A stretch of 64,000 nucleotides of DNA from Bacteroidota bacterium (GTDB lineage: Bacteria; Bacteroidota; Ignavibacteria; Kryptoniales; JAKASW01). Positions within the stretch are counted from its first letter, which is position 1. Every line of letters starts with the position of its first letter. Shown here piece by piece: positions 8,185 to 15,013 of the stretch. The stretch spans positions 62,001 to 126,000 of the forward strand of contig JAKAGT010000004.1 of assembly GCA_021825585.1 (NCBI GenBank), written 5' to 3'. The notes below the pieces were generated by a model. That model had not been told where the DNA came from and made no database searches. It saw nothing but the letters and a program-made list of their open reading frames with translations. The translations under genes were made by a program, and so were the position numbers.

Positions 8185-10193
8185 CTTCCCGCCTGTGCGT
8201 ATTGGAGCATCTGCTTCGTCAGGCTCATCGGATATTCCAATTTCACGTCAACTATCTTCCCTTTCTTGTCATACACGGGCTTCAGGTCCGGCATGACGAA
8301 ACCGGTATATGCCGTAAGCTTGAGCTTCTTCACACGCTTCAGGACTTCATCGCGCCACCTTGTGTCTATCTTGAGTCCGTACGTATCGACAAGATTCTTC
8401 CCGGCTGCAAGATCGCCCTCCGCCTTAATTCTCATAACCTCGGCGAGGAGTTGACCGACCATCCCGTGCATCTTCTTATAATCGGCAACATGAAAGCGGG
8501 TCTTGCCGTATTTGCTAACGGTCTCGATCGCGTCGGAGTTCTGCATGATGTAGTTGACGACCATCTGACGGTTCTTCATATGGTCCTCCTCCAGCTGGTC
8601 GCCTGAGGGAACCCTGCGAAGCTGCAAAAACACATTCCTGACATAAGCGTCATACATGGCTTTTCCCACATCGTCTGTGGCGACCATCTTCAACCTCTTC
8701 AGCTTCGGGTCGAATGCGTTCCAGAGAGCGACAAGATCCGCTCTTGCCTCTTCGAGCGTCGAATAGTAGCCCGGCAGATGGTCCGCAGGGTCTCCGTTCA
8801 GGCTGTCGCTTACCTTCCCCGAGGCATGACCGAGAACTTCGTGCATTCCCGTGTGCAGATCGTCCGCCGCCAGCCCGTATTTCTTTGCGCGCCTCACCTC
8901 GGCAGTATCAAAACAGAATTCTTCCAGGAGTCCCCTGGGCTCTGATGCATTGTAAGCAGCAACGACGTTATGGAGCAGGACGCTCTTGGAGCCGTAGTTC
9001 TGCCTGATGTATTGCTCGTTCGGTAGGTTGATGCCGATTGCGCTTACAGGTCCCGCATCTCCCGTTTCGACTATCACGTTGACGACGTTTGCAATAGGAG
9101 CCTTGGCGTCCTTCTTCTTGAATTCGTCTTTCCAGGGGGCACGATCTTCGAAGTACTGCGCATTCGCGGCGAGCTTTCTCATGAGAGCCGTCTGCTCTCT
9201 GTCCGTGAAGTACACGACCGCCTCATACTTCCCCTTCTGACCGCGCGGATCCATGTAGACCTCGATGAAGCCTAGTATGAAGTCGACATTGGAGGAATCT
9301 TTCACCCAGCTGATATTGAATTTCTCCCAGTCGGCCGGGTCGCCGGTCTTGAAATAGTTGATGAGCAGCTCGATCGTACGGGCTTGATGTTCGTTTGCGG
9401 CATACTCCTTTGCCTTCTCGAGGTTCTCGACCACTTTCCCTAATTCCTTCGCGTACAACCCGGGCTCAACACCGTACCCTCCGCATCGCCACACAAGCTC
9501 TTCGATTCCGCCGTCATTGCGGATTACTTTCGAATTAAGCGGATACTTCTCGTTCCCCGCCTTTGTCCATGCGTCCACCTCGGCGGTCGTCAGTCCCTCG
9601 TAATTATTGTTCGCGCTGCCGGCGATGAAATCGTGGCCGGGAGTCTTATCCGTAACGACCGCCATGAAATCCGGGCCGAACATTGCCTGCCTGACCTTGT
9701 TGAAGACTTCCATGCAGTGCCCCGGCTCCGGGCATGGCCGGTCGTTGTTCTTCCCGGCAATCGACAGTGCATTTTCAAATTCCTCCGGCGTGCATGCCGG
9801 AACAAACTTCCTCGCCGTGGGGTAGTCGTACATACCGTTATTTATCCAGAAGAGCTTCGTGTATTCCTGAATTGCCTTCAGCGTCTTCGCAGGTACACCA
9901 TCAGGGCGGGACAGGATTTCCTGGCATAAACTCATTATTTCGAGTGCGTACTTGTTTGTCTGGTCTATTGCGATATTCCTGCCGGCGACAGCAGCCTGTG
10001 CCATATAGTAAGCGAAAATCTTTTCGCGCCTCGTCAGCGAGTCGAATCCGTCCGCATAGAGCTGGACAGCTCTTGCGTTTCCTATTTTCTCGAGCTCGTA
10101 AACTCTCTTCGGTTTATATACTTTTTTCGTCTGCGTCATAGAAGCTGATGTTGAGATAATGATGATCATTAAGGGCGCGATACTTCGCCGCAT
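8181..10193 (-). CDS. Dipeptidyl-peptidase III (M49 family)
   Basis: Zinc exopeptidase that removes dipeptides from oligopeptides. The M49 zinc site HEVLGH begins at residue 451 (family motif HEXXGH), and the third ligand motif appears as EEARAD about 30 residues later (family EEXRAE/D). At 670 residues it is slightly shorter than eukaryotic DPP III. The N-terminus (MRRSIAPLMIIIISTSASM) looks like a signal peptide, so the enzyme is probably exported, unlike cytosolic eukaryotic forms. It stands in a run of peptide-degrading genes (S46, M20 remnant, PepD). The start ATG at 10191-10193 gives a sensible signal. Confidence 0.93.
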   Translation of the reverse strand: MRRSIAPLMIIIISTSASMTQTKKVYKPKRVYELEKIGNARAVQLYADGFDSLTRREKIFAYYMAQAAVAGRNIAIDQTNKYALEIMSLCQEILSRPDGVPAKTLKAIQEYTKLFWINNGMYDYPTARKFVPACTPEEFENALSIAGKNNDRPCPEPGHCMEVFNKVRQAMFGPDFMAVVTDKTPGHDFIAGSANNNYEGLTTAEVDAWTKAGNEKYPLNSKVIRNDGGIEELVWRCGGYGVEPGLYAKELGKVVENLEKAKEYAANEHQARTIELLINYFKTGDPADWEKFNISWVKDSSNVDFILGFIEVYMDPRGQKGKYEAVVYFTDREQTALMRKLAANAQYFEDRAPWKDEFKKKDAKAPIANVVNVIVETGDAGPVSAIGINLPNEQYIRQNYGSKSVLLHNVVAAYNASEPRGLLEEFCFDTAEVRRAKKYGLAADDLHTGMHEVLGHASGKVSDSLNGDPADHLPGYYSTLEEARADLVALWNAFDPKLKRLKMVATDDVGKAMYDAYVRNVFLQLRRVPSGDQLEEDHMKNRQMVVNYIMQNSDAIETVSKYGKTRFHVADYKKMHGMVGQLLAEVMRIKAEGDLAAGKNLVDTYGLKIDTRWRDEVLKRVKKLKLTAYTGFVMPDLKPVYDKKGKIVDVKLEYPMSLTKQMLQYAQAGS

Positions 10194-10664
10194 AGCCGCC
10201 TCCCTTTGCCCGTTTATTTTCCCGACTGCGTTTCTTCGGCAGGATACTACAAGGCGAGATGGACTTCAACCGTTGATGCCTCCTCCCAAGTTCTCCGCCG
10301 ACGGTGATCGAACCCTGCGTCATTGAGTTTCGTCATGGCGTCAAGTCTGCACCGCCTTGAACGGCCCGCGGCTGGAATGCCGTGATGCGACCCGATGGGG
10401 CCGATAGAAATACCGTCAGTGGTAGGGTTATGGGAGAAGGCACTCTGAAGTCTCCGGTCGCACACCCACTTTTCGGCTGGATCTCTAGCGGAGCTACGCC
10501 CCAGACCGCCGAGACGTCTATTTGAGTGGCGGCAGGACTCCTCTTCTCTGGCAAGCTTCCCATCGGCCTGAGAAAAAATGGCGTTAAGAAACGAATATTT
10601 ATCTCCTGTGTACTTTAAGAGTCTGACGTATTTTATCGCTCATTATTCTATATATCGTATACGG

Positions 10665-10683
10665 GATGCCGTAGAGCGGCATC
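10665..10683. other. Short perfect hairpin
   Basis: GATGCCG-TAGAG-CGGCATC, a 7-bp stem with 5-nt loop in AT-rich surroundings. No T-run follows on either strand. Role unknown. Confidence 0.45.
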
Positions 10684-10718
10684 TCAATTGTCTAAGTTTT
10701 GCCATATGAAGGTACCTA

Positions 10719-10742
10719 GGCCCCGCGCGGAACCGCGGGGCC
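10719..10742 (-). terminator. GC-rich hairpin downstream of pepD
   Basis: Perfect 9-bp stem GGCCCCGCG/CGCGGGGCC with 6-nt loop, about 10 bases after the PepD stop codon. The T-run expected for an intrinsic terminator is absent, so it may instead stabilise the transcript 3' end. Confidence 0.6.
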
Positions 10743-10752
10743 ACACGACAAA

Positions 10753-12219
10753 TTAAGCCAGGCTTTTCACCATCTCGGCGAGATAATTATAGAACTTCTC
10801 GACACTGTCGATGGCGACATGCTCGTCGGGAGAGTGCGGACCGATGATCGTGGGACCGAAGGAAATTGTATCGACGCCTCCGCCGACCCGGTCATTGATG
10901 ATGCCGCATTCGAGCCCTGCGTGGATCGCCTTGACAGCCGGTTCCTTGCCATACAGGCTCCTGTAGACGTTCTTGCCTTTCGCGAGCACGGCGGAGCCGA
11001 CGTTCGGCTGCCAGCCCGGGTAGCCATCGCTTACCTTTATCCTGGCCCCGGCAAGCTTCGCGACCGATGCGACCTGCGCTGCGATCATATCCTTTTCGGA
11101 TTCGATCGAGCTTCTCTGGCTCGTTACTATCGTTACACCGGCGGCGGAAGTTTTCATGACGGCAACGTTCGTCGAGGTCTCCACTAAATCCGGTATGTCG
11201 CTGCTCATTCTTATAACGCCGTGCGGAAATCCGTTCAGTGCATCGAGCACTGCTGCCTTCGACTTGTCGTCGAATGCCGGCTTTGCCTTCTTCGCCTTCT
11301 CCACCAGGACTTTCGCGTCCGGGTCGGTTGTTGCAAAGGCGTTCTTGAATGTTGCCTCACATTCCGCGGCAATCTCCCGGACCTTTGCCTCGTCTGCGGC
11401 CGGGACGACTATTGTCGCCTCCGCCTCGCGCGGGATAGCGTTGTGCTTGCTTCCACCCTCGAGCGAGACAAGCTTCATTTTCATCTTCGTCCCGCTGTCG
11501 ATCGCCATGAGGGTTCTTGTCAAAAGCTTAAGCGCGTTCGCACGTCCGAGATGGATGTCGACACCCGAATGGCCTCCCTTAAGTCCGCGGACCATTACTG
11601 TGAACACAGATACTTTTCCTGCAACAGCTTTCCTCTTCACCGGTATGGTCATGGTCGTGTCTAATCCGCCGGCACACCCGATATACAGAACGCCTTCTTC
11701 CTCCGAGTCGAGATTCATCATGATCTTCCCGGTGATAAAACCAGGTTCGATATGATTAGCACCCGTAAGCCCCGTCTCCTCGTCGATCGTGAAGAGACCT
11801 TCGATCGGACCGTGGACGAGCGACTTGTCCTCCAGCAGAGCAAGAAGCGATGCGACGCCGATCCCGTCGTCGGAGCCCAGCGTAGTTCCGTCGGCCTTAA
11901 TGAAGTTTCCCTCGCGGTGGAATTTGATCCCATCTTTCAGGAAATCGTGCTGGACATCCCGGTTCTTCTCACAAACCATGTCGGTGTGGACCTGCAGCAC
12001 GACTGTGGGCGACTGCTCCTTCCCCTGGCTCGCCGGCTTCATCACCACCACGTTCCCGACCTTGTCCTGTTTCGACTTCAGTCCCATCGCCGCGGCAGTC
12101 TTCTTGATATACTCGAGTACAGCCTTTTCATTTTTCGATCCGCGAGGGATCGCGCTGATTTCGGAGAAATAGAACCACACCCTCTCCGGTTTCAGTCCAT
12201 TGATAGCTTCTTCGTTCAT
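10753..12219 (-). CDS. pepD: Aminoacyl-histidine dipeptidase PepD (M20 family)
   Basis: Cytoplasmic metallo-dipeptidase that splits Xaa-His and other dipeptides. The N-terminal phrase PERVWFYFSEISAIPRGSKNE is characteristic of PepD. VVLQVHTDMVCEKN carries the first metal His and Asp, DDGIGVA the bridging Asp, FTIDEETGLTGA the catalytic Glu pair, and AIHAGLECGI with a late His (GPHSPDE) completes the site. 488 residues is the normal length. No signal peptide. It probably finishes the breakdown begun by the exported DPP7 and DPP III nearby. Confidence 0.95.
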   Translation of the reverse strand: MNEEAINGLKPERVWFYFSEISAIPRGSKNEKAVLEYIKKTAAAMGLKSKQDKVGNVVVMKPASQGKEQSPTVVLQVHTDMVCEKNRDVQHDFLKDGIKFHREGNFIKADGTTLGSDDGIGVASLLALLEDKSLVHGPIEGLFTIDEETGLTGANHIEPGFITGKIMMNLDSEEEGVLYIGCAGGLDTTMTIPVKRKAVAGKVSVFTVMVRGLKGGHSGVDIHLGRANALKLLTRTLMAIDSGTKMKMKLVSLEGGSKHNAIPREAEATIVVPAADEAKVREIAAECEATFKNAFATTDPDAKVLVEKAKKAKPAFDDKSKAAVLDALNGFPHGVIRMSSDIPDLVETSTNVAVMKTSAAGVTIVTSQRSSIESEKDMIAAQVASVAKLAGARIKVSDGYPGWQPNVGSAVLAKGKNVYRSLYGKEPAVKAIHAGLECGIINDRVGGGVDTISFGPTIIGPHSPDEHVAIDSVEKFYNYLAEMVKSLA

Positions 12220-12555
12220 GTTGTCATCTCGCTTTCAAGATTTTTGATGGATTCATCCCGAGAGCTTCGGGATTCATTTGATAAGAGCTTGGATTTACGA
12301 AATTTACGCACATCCTCCCGACATTGCCGATTCCGAATTTCCTGCTGCCTGTGGCCAATTCCTGTTTCCCGTTTCTGCGCAGACAGAATCTAGGCTATCA
12401 TGGCGAGAGAAGCAACGGGCCATAAGAAGACCGAATGCTGGAATGGTGACACTATGTCGGGCAGGGATTGATAAGATAAGGATTGTCGGGTTGTTCACCG
12501 AGTGAACAGGAGCGTACAGCCGTCATTGACCGCCACCGAGAACAATTCTGAAATG
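12220..12555. other. Intergenic region with heptad tract
   Basis: This 336-bp gap upstream of pepD holds the 7-bp-period tract at 12327-12375. Apart from that I see no gene, hairpin with T-run or recognisable promoter. Confidence 0.4.
12327..12375. repeat. 7-bp-period tract (CCNNTTC type)
   Basis: Seven consecutive degenerate heptamers with a CCNNTTC-like core, for example CTGTTTC followed by CCGTTTC at 12362-12375. The tract is intergenic. It belongs to the same class as the in-gene tracts in murB and the Lon-like gene. Confidence 0.65.
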
Positions 12556-12750
12556 CTAAGGCAGGATCTTCTTTACCCTGCCCACTTCGCCTGCCTCAAG
12601 CCGCACTTTGATGCCGTGCGGATGACTCGATGAGTTTGTCAGGATGTCCTTGACGACGCCTTCTGTTAGTTTTCCGGTCCGCTGGTCCTGCTTGAGGACA
12701 ATAGCGACCCTTATCCCCGGCCTTATGTCGGAGCGTTTAGTACCCTCCAT
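12556..12750 (-). CDS. YwbE family protein (DUF2196)
   Basis: A 64-residue protein matching the small YwbE family throughout: RSDIRPGIRVAIVLKQDQR near the start, then TGKLTEGVVKDILTNSS and HPHGIKVRLEAGEVGRVKKI. The fold is expected to be a small beta-barrel, and the role is not established. It lies 9 bases downstream of the J-domain gene, so the two are probably co-transcribed. Confidence 0.9.
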   Translation of the reverse strand: MEGTKRSDIRPGIRVAIVLKQDQRTGKLTEGVVKDILTNSSSHPHGIKVRLEAGEVGRVKKILP

Positions 12751-12759
12751 AACATTACC

Positions 12760-13353
12760 TCAAATCATTTTTGTTACGACCATATCAATGGCCAGAAGGG
12801 CCTGCGGCAGCAGCATACCGCGCCTGACTTTGTATACCTTACGAATCTGCAGAAGCCGGATCTCAAAGAGTATTGACTGTGAAAACTCAAGCGTCGCTGA
12901 TTCGCCAACCTTCAGCCTGACCTCCCGCTGACGGTGGCCAGGATAGGATACTGTCACCGTTGCATCACCAAGATACTCGTGAACACGTTTTGCCGCGACG
13001 ACCACCTTGTTCTTCCTGGCTTCTGATGTCCCATTATCCAGGACGGTGAGGATGTCCCGCAGGCCCGTCTTGCGCTTACCAGCGACCGTCGAGCCATGAT
13101 TTGCGGATTCAGTGGGGCTTTCAAATTCAGATGAGGCTTGCCCGGGGGCACGTTTGCTCCAGTTGTCTTTCACGAACTTGAATGCCTCATTGACCAGCTT
13201 CATCTTCGCGGTCCCGACCCGATGCATCTTCAAATCGCCTTCGAAGCGGTCCGGATGCCACGCCTTGACCTGTATACTGTATGCCTCTCTCACTTCCTCA
13301 AGCGTCTTCGGAGTGGAGAGTTCAAGTATTCGGTAGGCTTCCTGCCAGGTCAT
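12760..13353 (-). CDS. J-domain protein with unknown C-terminal domain
   Basis: The first 65 residues form a DnaJ domain (AYRILELSTPKTLEEVREAY, then the HPD tripeptide in KAWHPDRF), which stimulates an Hsp70 partner. A charged linker (about 66-105) follows, and then a C-terminal region of about 90 residues rich in beta-strand patterns (DATVTVSYPGHRQREVRL) that I do not recognise. There are no zinc-finger or G/F-rich regions, so it is not DnaJ itself but a type III J-protein, possibly with a private substrate. The start codon sits beside a 7-bp-period tract. It is followed closely by the YwbE gene. Confidence 0.85.
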   Translation of the reverse strand: MTWQEAYRILELSTPKTLEEVREAYSIQVKAWHPDRFEGDLKMHRVGTAKMKLVNEAFKFVKDNWSKRAPGQASSEFESPTESANHGSTVAGKRKTGLRDILTVLDNGTSEARKNKVVVAAKRVHEYLGDATVTVSYPGHRQREVRLKVGESATLEFSQSILFEIRLLQIRKVYKVRRGMLLPQALLAIDMVVTKMI

Positions 13354-13357
13354 CTCT

Positions 13358-13399
13358 CAATTGCCAATCATGAATTATCGATTATCAATCGGAATTCAG
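13358..13399. repeat. 7-bp-period tract (CAATNNN type)
   Basis: Six degenerate heptamers such as CAATTGC then CAATCAT fill the short gap between the J-domain start and the DUF1697 stop, and run into the last codons of the DUF1697 gene. Confidence 0.6.
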
Positions 13400-13960
13400 G
13401 CTCCGTCCGATCTCTGCGAGCTTTTCGATCGTCTCCAGATTCCTGCTCGTCGTTTCGACTCTCAGGACTTTTTCGGTGATGCTGCTGTTAAACGGCGACT
13501 TCGACCAGCCGTTCCGACAAAGCACGTAAATTGTCCTGCCGATTATCTCGAAATCGTCTTCCGACATGGAAGCCTTCGCGAGTTTCATCTTCATACCGTC
13601 GAGCTCATTTATCTTTTCCTTCGGAGGCGCCTGAAGCAGGAACGTAAAATAGATCCTTCCCCCGCGTCTGACTCTCCCATCCGAGAACGGATTCCCTGCG
13701 ATTAATCTATCAAGTTGGCCGAGTTCTAATACTATAACCCCTACCTCGAATTTGAAGGACTCCTTCACCCCATCCTTGATCAGTTTTCCCAATTCAATCG
13801 GATTCTTTTTCTTTGCGACAAATGCGACGTTCCCGCTTTGAATGTAGGTCCTCACGTTCGTGAGACGAAGCTTCTCGTAGAGCTTCCTTAGATCATCCAT
13901 AAGAATGATCTTGTTGCCGCCGACGTTTATTCCGCGAAGTAGAGAGATGTAGACCGGCAT
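13385..13960 (-). CDS. DUF1697 family protein
   Basis: 191 residues opening with the family hallmark YISLLRGINVGGNKII and continuing with DDLRKLYEKL and VRTYIQSGNVAF. This widespread family is of unknown function and looks cytoplasmic. The last codons and stop overlap a 7-bp-period tract, so the extreme C-terminus (RSLNSD) may be recently altered. It is followed by the J-domain and YwbE genes on the same strand. Confidence 0.92.
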   Translation of the reverse strand: MPVYISLLRGINVGGNKIILMDDLRKLYEKLRLTNVRTYIQSGNVAFVAKKKNPIELGKLIKDGVKESFKFEVGVIVLELGQLDRLIAGNPFSDGRVRRGGRIYFTFLLQAPPKEKINELDGMKMKLAKASMSEDDFEIIGRTIYVLCRNGWSKSPFNSSITEKVLRVETTSRNLETIEKLAEIGRSLNSD

Positions 13961-13994
13961 TTAGGTATGGTTCGATTGCCTTTCCTGGGACAAT

Positions 13995-14504
13995 TTATTT
14001 TCCGCCGCTCTGAAGTGCAATCGTTCCATGTATTACCCGGGTTTCCTCGCCTGCACGGTTATGCTCAGCAAGCACGATCCTCATGCACACAGCAAACCTC
14101 GGACATGCATAGGTGAACTCCGGGGACTGCTTCATGCCATCGTTGTCGATTGCTGAGCGATCCACAACGTCAAAGCCTTTCTTAAGGAAGAAGTCCCTTG
14201 CGGTTTCGGTCAGCAAAACAACGCTGCGGGTCCCTTTCTTCCTGGCTTCGTCAAGCATCATGTCGACGATATACGAACCGACACCGTTTCGCTGTGAACC
14301 GGGGCGTACCGCAACCGACCGCAGCAGTGCGTCATTACCGTAGAATTCGAAGCCCGCTATTCCGACCGGTTCACCCTTTTCCTCTGCGACGTAGAACAGC
14401 GTGACGTTCCCGTTGACATCTGCGGTGGGAAGCTCCGTTTCATTCAACAGGGTGAGGATGAGGTCCCTGTCCTCGCGCGTTCCGCGTCTAATTTCGATAT
14501 CCAT
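13995..14504 (-). CDS. ArsN2-type GNAT N-acetyltransferase
   Basis: GNAT enzyme of the ArsN2 type, a family linked with arsenic resistance. Seen are the acetyl-CoA binding signature VAVRPGSQRNGVGSYIV, the strand VVLLTETARDFFLKKGF and the DRSAIDND/SPEFTYACP region typical of ArsN2. I chose ATG at 14504 because it overlaps the arsR stop by one base (TAATG). This gives about 169 residues. A longer frame would run back through arsR. Translational coupling to arsR suggests metalloid-controlled expression. The true acetyl acceptor is not known from sequence. Confidence 0.85.
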   Translation of the reverse strand: MDIEIRRGTREDRDLILTLLNETELPTADVNGNVTLFYVAEEKGEPVGIAGFEFYGNDALLRSVAVRPGSQRNGVGSYIVDMMLDEARKKGTRSVVLLTETARDFFLKKGFDVVDRSAIDNDGMKQSPEFTYACPRFAVCMRIVLAEHNRAGEETRVIHGTIALQSGGK

Positions 14505-14857
14505 TACTCCTTCCCCTTCGTCGAACAGCTCGTGGTGGTGCATCCTGACCTCAGTTCGTCGAACAGGGCGTTTAGATCGGCTGCGAGTTTCTCGATCGCA
14601 TCTTTGTTCAGGCAGTAACAAGATGATGGCCCTTCGATGGTCCCGTCTACCAGGCCGGCATTTTTCAGCTCCTTAACGTGTTGAGACACTGTCGCTTGCG
14701 CGATCGGCAATAGTTCGACGATTTCGCCACAGACGCAGGCGTTCCGTTTGGCAAGCGTGCGCAGAATCGCGACCCTCGCCGGATGTGAGAGCGCCTTCGC
14801 CCACAATGAAAGCCGCACATCCTTCGGCTTGAACCTATCTGTCCTGGTTATCGGCAT
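14504..14857 (-). CDS. arsR: ArsR/SmtB family metalloregulator
   Basis: Winged-helix repressor of 117 residues that leaves DNA when metalloid or metal binds. The helix-turn-helix is visible in LSHPARVAILRTLAKRN and ATVSQHVKELKNAGLV. A CVC pair lies in ACVCGEIVELL at the start of the recognition region, as in As(III)-sensing ArsR proteins (ELCVCDL), and further cysteines lie at SSCYC and in the C-terminal SGCTTTSCS. The gene is followed by arsN2 with a one-base overlap, and a perfect inverted repeat lies just upstream at 14873-14888. Arsenite is the likely but unproven inducer. Confidence 0.92.
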   Translation of the reverse strand: MPITRTDRFKPKDVRLSLWAKALSHPARVAILRTLAKRNACVCGEIVELLPIAQATVSQHVKELKNAGLVDGTIEGPSSCYCLNKDAIEKLAADLNALFDELRSGCTTTSCSTKGKE

Positions 14858-14872
14858 GCTTCAAATTCTTTC

Positions 14873-14888
14873 ATCGTATCTTTACGAT
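14873..14888. promoter_or_regulatory. Putative ArsR operator
   Basis: Perfect inverted repeat ATCGTA-TCTT-TACGAT, 15 bases upstream of the arsR start, in an AT-rich patch between arsR and the divergent sensor kinase gene. Position and symmetry fit ArsR autoregulation; binding is inferred. Confidence 0.6.
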
Positions 14889-15013
14889 AAAGATATCAGG
14901 ATGTTGCGACGGAGTCAAGTGGCATGAGCCTGGTTTGCATCTCATGGCATTTCTGGATAAAATGAACTGTTAAAAAAAATACCATTTTGAAGCAGATGTG
15001 ATCACGTCGGGCA

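Larger units (their letters stand above)
10194..10752. other. Intergenic region without recognisable gene
   Basis: This 559-bp gap separates DPP III and PepD. The part at about 10230-10565 is GC-rich and open in several minus-strand frames, but none of the predicted peptides resembles a known family or has a good ribosome-binding site. The part at 10565-10700 is AT-rich. Two hairpins are listed separately. It may hold the DPP III promoter or an unrecognised RNA. Confidence 0.4.
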
